The position numbers and the translations under genes were made by a program. From an uncultured Xanthobacteraceae bacterium (GTDB lineage: Bacteria > Pseudomonadota > Alphaproteobacteria > Rhizobiales > Xanthobacteraceae), in assembly GCA_955652925.1 (NCBI GenBank), contig CATPCO010000640.1, positions 1 to 7,977 of the forward strand: DNA of 7,977 nt. The letters are read 5' to 3'. Under the pieces are notes generated by a model that saw only the letters and a list, made by a program, of their open reading frames with translations, was not told where the DNA came from and ran no database searches. Each line of letters begins with the position of its first letter. Position 1 is the stretch's first letter. Below, in pieces: positions 1-6,018 of the stretch.

Positions 1-146
1 AATGCTCCCACAAACTGGGCCGCCAGATTCAAATCGCCGACAAAAGCCTTGACCGTGTTGGCCGGGCTGCGTTCCTTTTCGAGGTGTTCGCGCCAGTGCT
101 GGCGTCCCGCCCACATTCCCGCAGAGCTCGAGGCGGGGATCACCAA
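1..146 (-). CDS. Tyrosine recombinase/phage-type integrase, N-terminal part (runs off the window)
   Basis: The minus-strand frame is open from a stop at 174-176 to the left edge. From a TTG at 144-146 (or the next codon, GTG at 141-143) it gives about 48 residues, beginning LVIPASSSAG and continuing WREHLEKERSPANTVKAF, then VGDLNLAAQF. The pattern 'W..hL..eRSP.TvkaF..DL..a..F' is typical of the SAM-like core-binding domain at the N-terminus of tyrosine recombinases, which holds the DNA before the catalytic domain acts. The catalytic Arg, His and Tyr residues would lie outside the window, so activity cannot be judged. There is no ATG before residue 12 and no strong ribosome binding site, so the start is uncertain. 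It is divergent from the protease gene to its right. An integrase at the edge of a relic-rich segment fits a genomic island. The family call is by pattern only and moderately sure. Confidence 0.55.
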   Translation of the reverse strand, partial: MVIPASSSAGMWAGRQHWREHLEKERSPANTVKAFVGDLNLAAQFVGA

Positions 147-207
147 GGAGCCGCCCGGATCACCCTTTAGGGATTAGCTGGATTGGCACGGAATGCAGGG
201 GTAGCCT

Positions 208-223
208 GAGCGCAAGGGCGCTC
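208..223. repeat. Perfect short inverted repeat (hairpin) between integrase and protease
   Basis: GAGCGC at 208-213 and GCGCTC at 218-223 are perfect inverted copies around a 4-base loop, AAGG. No run of T follows on either strand, so it is not a standard intrinsic terminator. It lies in the divergent intergenic region, where it could be an operator or a chance GC-rich hairpin. Confidence 0.4.
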
Positions 224-243
224 GCTCGCCTTCCGCAGTCTCG

Positions 244-264
244 GATGGTAGATGGTAGATGGTA
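244..264. repeat. Three tandem copies of the heptamer GATGGTA
   Basis: The 7-base unit GATGGTA occurs three times in a row without a mismatch (244-250, 251-257, 258-264). It sits just before the protease and contains three ATGs, the last at 259, which is the most upstream possible start of that reading frame. Seven bases is not a multiple of three, so a change in copy number would shift any frame that began inside it. This is a simple repeat that could vary by polymerase slippage. Confidence 0.7.
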
Positions 265-327
265 GAGACTGGGGCGAACGTCAGACATGTGTGCTATGGC
301 TTCGGCATGACGCTCAGTCAGGGTTAC

Positions 328-978
328 ATGCGATTCCCGTTTGCCCTTGGCCTAGTTGTGGCGCTCTTAGGGCCGCCCGTTTCCGAAGCCGCGGATCGCA
401 AACAAGCCAGTGATCCTTGGATTGCCTCGGTGAGACTTATTCGAGACGGGGCGCTAGACGGTTCCGGGATATACCTGAAGTCGGGGCTGGTTATCACGGC
501 TGCTCATCTCACTGCCGCAGAAGCCAAGATGGGCGTGCAGATCGCAGGCGTGGCGTTGCCCGCGACAGTTTTGAAACAAGGGTCATTCGAAGATGTGGAT
601 TTGACTCTTTTGTCGATCGACGAGGAAAAATTGCCTCTCAAGCTCCCGCAAATGCAGCTATGTGCAGCGTCACCTAAGCCAGGCGATGCGGTAATCGTTG
701 TGGACTACGCGAATGCCGCGCGGTCCCACATCGTCTCGCCGCAGATCCTGCCGGATAAGTTTCAAGACAAGTCTGCTACTCTGATCGGTGATGTTGCCAC
801 GACCGGAAATTCAGGCTCCGGTGTTTTCGATCCCAAGCACAAATGCCTGCTTGGCATAATGAGTCGAAAATTCATCTCTCACATTGCGGAAGGCGACAAA
901 GAAATTGCTAAATATCTCGTTTCGGCGGTAGCAATTCGCGACTTTATACCTGCCGAATTTACATCCCTGAAGTGGTGA
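328..978 (+). CDS. Exported trypsin-like serine protease
   Basis: Predicted secreted or periplasmic serine endopeptidase of the chymotrypsin fold (trypsin-like/V8/HtrA-like). The frame is open from an ATG at 259, with other ATGs at 307 and 328. I choose 328 because it puts a standard signal peptide at the very N-terminus (MRFPFALGLVVALLGPPVSEA, with cleavage after SEA likely) and has AGGG four bases upstream. From that start the protein is 216 residues. The catalytic triad is visible: His60 in LVITAAHL, Asp91 in EDVDLTLL, and Ser162 in GNSGSG. Cys112 and Cys173 could form a disulfide. There is no PDZ or other added domain and no membrane anchor beyond the signal peptide. It stands alone: the gene to its left is divergent and the one to its right convergent. 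The substrate is unknown. Codon use appears somewhat less GC-rich than in the sugar genes, consistent with a separate origin. Confidence 0.8.
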   Translation: MRFPFALGLVVALLGPPVSEAADRKQASDPWIASVRLIRDGALDGSGIYLKSGLVITAAHLTAAEAKMGVQIAGVALPATVLKQGSFEDVDLTLLSIDEEKLPLKLPQMQLCAASPKPGDAVIVVDYANAARSHIVSPQILPDKFQDKSATLIGDVATTGNSGSGVFDPKHKCLLGIMSRKFISHIAEGDKEIAKYLVSAVAIRDFIPAEFTSLKW

Positions 979-1145
979 GGCCGGTGCCCTGGGTGTTGTT
1001 CCCCCTAGCCGTGCTGTGATGTCGACTCCTTGGTCGCGGCGCAATTGTCATCCCAAAACCGTGAAGCTAAAGACGCCCTAGAAGAGGTGGTCCCGGCTGT
1101 GTGACAGATTTTTCGCGTCTGGCCGCGCCGACATAATCGTCACCG

Positions 1146-1439
1146 TCAACCGCGCTGTTTGCGGACAAGCTCGGTTGCCAGTTCCTCTCGGCAGACTTTT
1201 TGAGAAGTCAAATCAGCCTGCGCCAGCTTCCATATGACGGGCGCCACGATGCTTTCGTAGTTGTGGCGCAGCACCTTGCCGATGCCCGCCACTTTCTGCC
1301 AAGGAATTTCCGGATGATGAGCTTTCAGTTCATCCGTGAGGTGGCGGCTCGCCTCGGAAATAATCTCGACGCCGCGCTCGACGAGCCACTGCCGTTGCCA
1401 ATCAGTCTCAAAAACATCGAGAGGCATATCGCCCAACAC
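1146..1439 (-). pseudogene. HepT-like (DUF86) toxin fragment, N-terminally truncated
   Basis: The 97-residue frame starting at a GTG matches the C-terminal two thirds of HepT/DUF86 proteins: the segments WLVERGVEIISEASRHL, HPEIPWQKVAGIGKVLRHNY and APVIWKLAQADL are characteristic. HepT is the ribonuclease toxin of HepT-MntA toxin-antitoxin pairs; MntA is a small nucleotidyltransferase that inactivates it by AMPylation. Full-length members have roughly 115-120 residues and begin with a helix that is absent here. Upstream, the frame is open only to a stop at 1482-1484, and those residues do not look like the missing helix. Of the RX4-6HXY motif, His59 and Tyr61 are present, but Gly stands where the first Arg should be. 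No MntA gene is visible on either side. It is convergent with the protease and divergent from gmd. Most likely a decayed or inactive remnant; a functional short form cannot be excluded. Confidence 0.65.
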
Positions 1440-1571
1440 GGCATTCCAAATCCCAAAAATTGCTACTCGTTGTCGGGTGCGCTATACCCGCCGGAGGAAA
1501 ATTCTGCAGACCCGAAGGCTCGACGGGTGGGAAATCGTGGTGCGATTTGTTCTTCCGGCAAGGCGTAGGTA

Positions 1572-1586
1572 GTGCGCGATGCGCAC
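1572..1586. repeat. Perfect palindrome in the gmd leader
   Basis: GTGCGC-GAT-GCGCAC is a perfect 6-base inverted repeat with a 3-base centre, about 79 bases upstream of the gmd start. It could be a dimeric regulator's site or an RNA hairpin in the leader. No T-run follows, so it is not an obvious terminator. No recognisable -35/-10 pair and no nod box is seen in 1440-1664. Confidence 0.4.
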
Positions 1587-1649
1587 GACGGCGACACCGG
1601 CATACCGTTCCATCTTTCGCAGTACGCACACCCTTTGTAGTTTAAAGCC

Positions 1650-1656
1650 GGGGGAA
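1650..1656 (+). promoter_or_regulatory. Ribosome binding site of gmd
   Basis: A purine run, GGGGGAA, lies 8 bases before the ATG at 1665. It supports that ATG as the true start, which also gives the standard N-terminus with the TGxxGQDG motif beginning at residue 9. Confidence 0.6.
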
Positions 1657-1664
1657 CAGCATAC

Positions 1665-2738
1665 ATGACCAAACGCGTGGCATTGATTACCGGCGCCACC
1701 GGTCAAGATGGCGCCTACCTTGCGGAATTCTTGCTCAAGAAGGGATATGTCGTCCACGGCATCAAACGCCGCTCGTCGTCCTTCAACACTGGCCGGGTGG
1801 ATCATCTCTATCAAGACCCGCATGATGCGGGGCTACGCTTCGTGCTGCATTACGGTGACATGACGGATGCAACAAATCTCATCCGCATCGTCCAGGATAC
1901 GCAACCTGACGAGATTTATAACCTCGCGGCGCAAAGCCATGTGCATGTCTCGTTTGAAACGCCGGAATACACCGCAAATGCGGACGGCCTCGGTGCCTTG
2001 CGCCTGCTCGAAGCCATTCGCATATTGGGGATGGGAAAACGCGTCAGATTTTATCAGGCCTCGACATCCGAATTGTACGGGACCGTGCAGGAAATCCCGC
2101 AGCGCGAGACCACGCCGTTCTATCCGCGCTCACCCTACGCAGCCGCCAAGCTCTACGCTTATTGGATCACAGTGAACTACCGCGAGGCTTATGGTCTGCA
2201 TGCATCAAACGGAATTCTGTTCAACCATGAGGGACCGACCCGGGGCGAGACTTTTGTCACCCGAAAAATCAGCCGCGCCGTGGCGGCGATCAAGCTCGGT
2301 CGCCAGCAGACGCTCTTTCTCGGGAATCTCGATGCCAGGCGCGACTGGGGGCATGCGCGCGACTATGTCGAGGGGATGTGGCGGATCCTCCAGCACCCGG
2401 AACCCGATGATTACGTCCTTGCGACAGGCGAAGCCCATTCCGTGCGTGAGTTCGTCGAAAAGGCATTCACGCAGATCGGGATAAGGATCAATTGGGAGGG
2501 AGTGGGCGTTGACGAGAAGGGGGTTGACGCCGGCTCGGGCCGCATTCTGGTTCGGGTCGATCCGCGCTATTTTCGCCCCACCGAGGTCGACCTTCTGATC
2601 GGGGATGCATCGAAGGCGCGATCAAAACTTGGATGGCAGCACAAGGTTTCCTTCGAACAGCTGGTGGCCGAAATGGTCGCGAGCGATCTCAAAAGCCTTG
2701 CAGAGGAAAGATCAGGTGCTCTCGCCGCCGCAGACTAA
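1665..2738 (+). CDS. gmd: GDP-mannose 4,6-dehydratase
   Basis: Cytosolic NADP-dependent enzyme of the extended short-chain dehydrogenase family (EC 4.2.1.47). It converts GDP-D-mannose to GDP-4-keto-6-deoxy-D-mannose, the first step to GDP-L-fucose. The 357 residues are a normal length. The N-terminal Rossmann motif is TGATGQDG (residues 9-16). The family signatures KRRSSSFNTGRVDHLY (34-49) and NLAAQSHVHVSFE (86-98) follow. The catalytic residues are Thr134 and Glu136 in STSELYG, with Tyr158 and Lys162 in YAAAK. The C-terminal substrate part has YFRPTEVD (302-309). One oddity: the usual NHESPRRGE reads NHEGPTRGE here (187-195), a two-residue change in an otherwise very conserved stretch. It is first of a pair with fcl, whose start lies inside its 3' end. 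In Bradyrhizobium the Nod-factor homologue is called noeL, but no nod box or nodZ is seen, so the general symbol is safer. Confidence 0.95.
   Translation: MTKRVALITGATGQDGAYLAEFLLKKGYVVHGIKRRSSSFNTGRVDHLYQDPHDAGLRFVLHYGDMTDATNLIRIVQDTQPDEIYNLAAQSHVHVSFETPEYTANADGLGALRLLEAIRILGMGKRVRFYQASTSELYGTVQEIPQRETTPFYPRSPYAAAKLYAYWITVNYREAYGLHASNGILFNHEGPTRGETFVTRKISRAVAAIKLGRQQTLFLGNLDARRDWGHARDYVEGMWRILQHPEPDDYVLATGEAHSVREFVEKAFTQIGIRINWEGVGVDEKGVDAGSGRILVRVDPRYFRPTEVDLLIGDASKARSKLGWQHKVSFEQLVAEMVASDLKSLAEERSGALAAAD
2702..2710 (+). promoter_or_regulatory. Ribosome binding site of fcl, inside gmd
   Basis: AGAGGAAAG within the last codons of gmd lies five bases before a GTG at 2716. This decides the fcl start. 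The same frame is open back to an ATG at 2605, but a start there would add 37 residues unlike the family and overlap gmd by 134 bases. The arrangement implies translational coupling. Confidence 0.65.
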
Positions 2739-3699
2739 CGCGGAGTTCTCGGCCGCCCGTTTCGATCTTGCGGGCAAGCGCATCTTTGTGGCCGGCCATA
2801 ACGGGATGGCAGGTTCCGCAATTGTGCGTCGTCTGCGACAAGATGCCTATAACGTGGTCGTTGCACAACGCAGCGAGCTTGATCTTACGCGGCAAGACCA
2901 GACCGAGCGTTATTTATCGAGCATCCGCCCCGACGTCGTGATCATGGCGGCCGGTCGCGTCGGCGGCATTTTCGCCAATGACAAATACCCTGCGAACTTT
3001 CTCGCGGAAAATCTTGCCATGGCGCTCAATTGCATCCAGCTGAGCCACCTGGTCGGCGTGCAAAAACTGTTGTTCCTTGGATCAAGTTGTATCTACCCGA
3101 AGTTCGCCAAGCAGCCGATGAGCGAGGATCTGTTGCTGACCGGTGAGCTCGAGCCGACCAACGAGTGGTATGCCGTTGCAAAGATCGCCGGCATTAAGCT
3201 CTGCGAGGCCTACCGCAAGCAATACGGCTGCGATTTCATATCGGTGATGCCGACCAATCTTTATGGTCCGGGCGACAACTATCATCCCCAGCACAGCCAC
3301 GTTGTTGCCGCCCTGATCCGACGTTTTCACGAGGCCAAGATAAGCAACGCATCGACCACGGCCGTATGGGGCACGGGGAGACCTCGGCGTGAGTTTCTTT
3401 ACGTCGACGATTTTGCCGATGCCTGCCTATTTGTGCTCAAAAATTATTCAGGTTCGCAATTTCTCAATATCGGTTTTGGCGAGGATGTGACCATTGCAGA
3501 ATTCGCTCACGCCGTTGCGGAAGTCGTCGGATTTCGGGGCAACATCGAATACGATACGTCCAGACCAGACGGTACGCCGCGAAAGCTTCTTGATGTTTCG
3601 CGACTTGCAGCCATGGGCTGGAAAGCCAAAGTTCCCTTGCGCGAGGGGCTTGCGAAAGCGTACGCCGACTTTCTGAGCAATACGGTGCGCGAGCGATAG
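2716..3699 (+). CDS. fcl: GDP-L-fucose synthase (GDP-4-keto-6-deoxymannose 3,5-epimerase/4-reductase)
   Basis: NADPH-dependent bifunctional enzyme (EC 1.1.1.271; also wcaG, or nolK in rhizobia). It epimerises and reduces the Gmd product to GDP-L-fucose. From the GTG at 2716 it has 327 residues, close to the 321 of the Escherichia coli enzyme. The Rossmann motif GHNGMAGSAI follows FDLAGKRIFVA near the N-terminus. By alignment with the E. coli enzyme, the active-site residues are present: Ser123 and Cys125 in GSSCIYP, Tyr152 and Lys156 in NEWYAVAK, and His195 in HSHVVAAL. FLYVDDFADA is the usual C-terminal family motif. The 23-base overlap with gmd shows that the two form one operon making GDP-fucose. 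An inverted, decayed second copy of part of this gene lies just downstream (3792-3889). No clear terminator follows the stop codon. Confidence 0.94.
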   Translation: MLSPPQTNAEFSAARFDLAGKRIFVAGHNGMAGSAIVRRLRQDAYNVVVAQRSELDLTRQDQTERYLSSIRPDVVIMAAGRVGGIFANDKYPANFLAENLAMALNCIQLSHLVGVQKLLFLGSSCIYPKFAKQPMSEDLLLTGELEPTNEWYAVAKIAGIKLCEAYRKQYGCDFISVMPTNLYGPGDNYHPQHSHVVAALIRRFHEAKISNASTTAVWGTGRPRREFLYVDDFADACLFVLKNYSGSQFLNIGFGEDVTIAEFAHAVAEVVGFRGNIEYDTSRPDGTPRKLLDVSRLAAMGWKAKVPLREGLAKAYADFLSNTVRER

Positions 3700-3791
3700 A
3701 CAAAAGCGGTAGCGGCGCAGCCTCGGCGGTTCAACCGGGCAGATTTTGCAGCTTACAGCTTTAAGATTGGTAAGGATGACGGCATCTCCCG

Positions 3792-3889
3792 GATTCCACC
3801 AACCCGACCTGCCGCCATGATTACCAGCCACGCAGCGGACAGAACTGTTCGGTTTGATCCTGATGCGTCAGATGGAGTTTGCGGAGCTC
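3792..3889 (-). pseudogene. Relic of a second fcl/nolK gene, inverted
   Basis: Two blocks on the minus strand match fcl in order. At 3884-3842 the frame reads LRKLHLTHQDQTEQF, against SELDLTRQDQTERY in fcl (about 2872-2913). At 3824-3792 another frame reads VIMAAGRVGGI, identical to 11 residues of fcl (2938-2970). In the second block, every one of the base differences falls in a third codon position. Between the blocks the relic has 17 bases where fcl has 24, which explains the change of frame. Homology is not recognisable beyond either block. This is therefore a fragment of a diverged fcl paralogue, not a fresh copy of the neighbour. It lies 92 bases past the fcl stop in opposite orientation. 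It encodes nothing functional. Confidence 0.75.
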
Positions 3890-4260
3890 GGAAACGGCGC
3901 GTTGCATCGGCGGCTCCCTCGTTCGTGGGTCGACGGCAGCCATTTGAGGACGCTCGTTCATTAAACAGTATGGCAACTCTGGGCCTTATCACCCATAGGC
4001 ACGTGTAATGGCGCACCCATAATCCCGATGGTCAAGATTAGCCCGGATCATCTCTTCCGTCGCCACTTCAGTTTTTCTGTCACGCCGATTAACCATGCAA
4101 CAGATTCTAGCTTGGGAAAGAAGTAGATCGAGTAAGGATCGCCTGGGGCGGAGAGCGCTGCAAACGAACTGTGGTCCGGTGGATGGCGACCCTAGACGGG
4201 GTGTCGGGGGCAGCGGGGCGGTTTTCGAGGCCAAATTCATGCTGCCCTGGTCGTACTCGT
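3890..4260. other. Gap with no recognisable gene
   Basis: I read both strands here and found no frame with a family signature, no ribosome binding site with a sensible start, and no clear repeat. The open frames present are short and look like chance. Given the relics on both sides (fcl to the left, an XRE regulator to the right), this is probably decayed coding sequence that is past recognition. Confidence 0.5.
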
Positions 4261-4404
4261 ATTGACTTGGCCGTTCGCCGCGCCTTAGAAACCGCCGGCG
4301 TGATCTTCGTCGACGAGAACGGTGAGGGTCCCGGTGTGGGCCTTCGCAAGCCTTCGAAGGAGACGTCGCGAAAAGTGGGTGCTCTCAAAGTGAAACCGCT
4401 CTGA
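4261..4404 (+). pseudogene. XRE-type transcriptional regulator, C-terminal remnant
   Basis: The frame reads IDLAVRRALETAGVIFVDEN, then GEGPGVGLRK, then a basic tail to the stop at 4402-4404. 'IRRALEaAGVeFiDENGgGPGVrLRK' is the familiar C-terminus of short helix-turn-helix (XRE) regulators that are abundant in Bradyrhizobium. Upstream in the same frame there is an ATG at 4171, but residues 1-30 from there do not resemble the helix-turn-helix domain, and I find that domain in no other frame nearby. The DNA-binding part has been lost, so this is a 3' remnant. A matching remnant in the same orientation lies beyond the decarboxylase gene (5742-5849). Confidence 0.65.
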
Positions 4405-4515
4405 GCGTTGCCACTATCCGAATGCGGCTGGGGAGAGAAGAGTTTGCTCGCTGCGGCGTATTCAATAAGGTATAAAAACCGCAACGGCCTGCACGCTGGA
4501 ATGCGGTGAAATGGT

Positions 4516-4522
4516 AGAGGGG
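4516..4522 (+). promoter_or_regulatory. Ribosome binding site of the UDP-glucuronate decarboxylase gene
   Basis: AGAGGGG lies 10 bases before the ATG at 4533 and supports that start. Further up, TATAAA at 4471-4476 is the most -10-like sequence, but no -35 element stands at 16-18 bases from it (TTGCTC at 4444-4449 is 21 bases away), so a promoter is possible and not shown. Confidence 0.5.
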
Positions 4523-4532
4523 TTCCCGAAAA

Positions 4533-5528
4533 ATGCATCTCGAAAAGCGCGTGCTCGTCACCGGCGGTGCTGGCTTTCTCGGCTCGCATCTCTGCGAGCG
4601 CCTGCTGGCTGACAGAGCGGTCGTCGTCTGCGTCGACAATTTCTTCACCGGCGCGCGCCGTAATGTCGAGCATTTGCTTGAACACAAGCACTTTGAAGTG
4701 ATCCGGCACGACGTCACCTTCCCGCTCTATGTGGAAGTGGACGAGATCTACAATCTTGCTTGTCCGGCCTCGCCCATCCATTACCAGCACGATCCGGTGC
4801 AGACGACGAAAACAAGCGTGCATGGGGCGATTAACATGCTTGGACTGGCCAAACGGCTGCGCGCCAAAATCCTGCAGGCGTCCACGTCGGAGGTGTATGG
4901 TGACCCGAGCGTCCACCCGCAGCGGGAAGATTATTGGGGCCATGTCAATCCGGTTGGGCCACGCTCTTGCTACGATGAAGGCAAGCGCTGCGCGGAAACG
5001 CTGTTCTTTGATTACAGGCGGCAGCACAATTTACCGATCAAGGTCGCGAGGATCTTTAACACATACGGGCCGCGCATGCACCCGAACGATGGCCGAGTAG
5101 TCTCGAATTTCATTGTCCAGGCTCTCCTCGGCGGCGACATCACGGTCTACGGCGAAGGGCTACAAACTCGATCATTCTGCTATGTCGATGATTTGATTGA
5201 TGGCCTCGTGCGGTTGATGGCAACTCCTCCTAACGTCACCGGCCCGGTGAATATCGGCAACCCCGCTGAGTTCAAGATTATCGAGCTCGCGCAGATGATC
5301 CTCGATCTAACCGGCTCGCGCTCGCGGATCGCTCGGCGTCCGCTGCCGGAGAATGATCCCAAGCAGCGTCAGCCGGACATCTTGCTTGCACAGGAGCTGC
5401 TTGGCTGGAAGCCGCGCGTCGCGCTCAGGGAAGGATTGAAGAGCACCATCTCATACTTTGAGCGCTTGCTCTCCGACACTGATCTAAGAGCTCAGCTGGT
5501 GAGCGAAGCTACGGTCGAGCCTGCGTAA
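4533..5528 (+). CDS. UDP-glucuronate decarboxylase (UDP-xylose synthase)
   Basis: NAD-dependent extended short-chain dehydrogenase (EC 4.1.1.35, UXS family). It oxidises and decarboxylates UDP-glucuronate and reduces the product to UDP-xylose. The 331 residues are a normal bacterial length with a slightly long C-terminal tail. The Rossmann motif is TGGAGFLGSHL (10-20), followed by DNFFTG (35-40). The family-specific stretch RHDVTFPLYVEVDEIYNLA (58-76) and CPASPIHYQHDPVQT (77-91) separates it from dTDP-glucose and UDP-glucose family members. Catalytic residues are Thr118 and Glu120 in STSEVYG and the Tyr147/Lys151 pair in RSCYDEGKR. RSFCYVDDLIDG (213-224) is the usual substrate-side motif. It is 833 bases from fcl, with remnants between, so it probably has its own promoter. 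Both neighbours are XRE remnants. UDP-xylose would serve surface polysaccharide synthesis, but no transferase is in view. Confidence 0.93.
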   Translation: MHLEKRVLVTGGAGFLGSHLCERLLADRAVVVCVDNFFTGARRNVEHLLEHKHFEVIRHDVTFPLYVEVDEIYNLACPASPIHYQHDPVQTTKTSVHGAINMLGLAKRLRAKILQASTSEVYGDPSVHPQREDYWGHVNPVGPRSCYDEGKRCAETLFFDYRRQHNLPIKVARIFNTYGPRMHPNDGRVVSNFIVQALLGGDITVYGEGLQTRSFCYVDDLIDGLVRLMATPPNVTGPVNIGNPAEFKIIELAQMILDLTGSRSRIARRPLPENDPKQRQPDILLAQELLGWKPRVALREGLKSTISYFERLLSDTDLRAQLVSEATVEPA

Positions 5529-5680
5529 CGATATCTGCGCTATCCTGATTTCGACGCGATGATCATTGAGGTCATCCGCTGGCGAGCCCCATCGCGGGTT
5601 TTGGAAACTCCGCTCTCCGGATCGGCGCTTGGATTCGTGGCCCGGCCCTGGTATTATAACAATCTATAGTTGTACATACT

Positions 5681-5708
5681 CCAATTTTGGCAGAACCAAG
5701 CCAATTTT
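5681..5708. repeat. Direct repeat CCAATTTT with 20-base period
   Basis: CCAATTTT occurs at 5681-5688 and again at 5701-5708, exactly 20 bases apart (about two helical turns). A small inverted pair (TTGG/CCAA) lies between them. Just upstream, 5655-5676 is AT-rich with CTATAG at its centre. This lies in front of an XRE-type remnant, so an old operator is a reasonable guess; nothing proves it. Confidence 0.35.
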
Positions 5709-5741
5709 ATCTGATGTTTCCAGTGGCTTACGACGACGAGC

Positions 5742-5849
5742 TTGGCCAAGCCTTGAGACGAACCGCGCGTGTTCTTCATTGATGAGAACGGCGGCGGCCC
5801 AGGGGTCCGGCTTGGTGAGCGGCCAAAAGGGAAATCGCGGCAAAGGTGA
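5742..5849 (+). pseudogene. Second XRE-type regulator, C-terminal remnant, frameshifted
   Basis: From 5766 the frame reads RVFFIDENGGGPGVRL, then a basic tail to a TGA at 5847-5849. This is the same C-terminal signature as the remnant at 4261-4404. The preceding ALRR element (5750-5761), which should join it directly, is in a different frame, so there is a frameshift between 5761 and 5769. The helix-turn-helix domain is absent: the upstream 70 bases hold only an ATG at 5714 and no family residues. The two remnants differ clearly at the base level, so they come from different regulators and are not a recent duplication. Confidence 0.6.
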
Positions 5850-6018
5850 ACGCTTATCTGGCAATGTCGACGAGCGTGAAGGGGGCATAGATCAAAGGCC
5901 TCAACGCACAGACCCCCAGTCTGGTTCCGAAGAAAAGTGCGCACGGAAGTAACGATCGGGAGCGGGCCGCTCGATTAGCGGGTCTACCACTTCCCGCTGC
6001 CGCTCTCCGGTTGCGGGC

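Noticed and set aside
184..197. Sigma-54 promoter-like TGGCACG followed by TGCA
   Set aside because: The GG and GC doublets are 8 bases apart, while sigma-54 promoters need 10. The match is therefore not usable.
1440..1664. Nod box or clear promoter upstream of gmd
   Set aside because: Neither the conserved nod-box blocks nor a -35/-10 pair with standard spacing could be found, so Nod-specific names (noeL, nolK) were not used.
2605..2715. Longer N-terminus for fcl from an ATG at 2605
   Set aside because: The extra 37 residues overlap gmd in another frame and do not resemble the family, and a good ribosome binding site precedes the GTG at 2716.
4107..5027. A 306-residue open frame on the minus strand across the decarboxylase gene
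   Set aside because: It is antisense to the well-conserved decarboxylase and the XRE remnant, has no family signature, and is expected as a shadow in GC-rich coding DNA.
5529..5669. The decarboxylase frame stays open for about 46 codons after its stop
   Set aside because: The enzyme is already full length at the stop codon, and the following residues match nothing I know; chance is the simpler reading.
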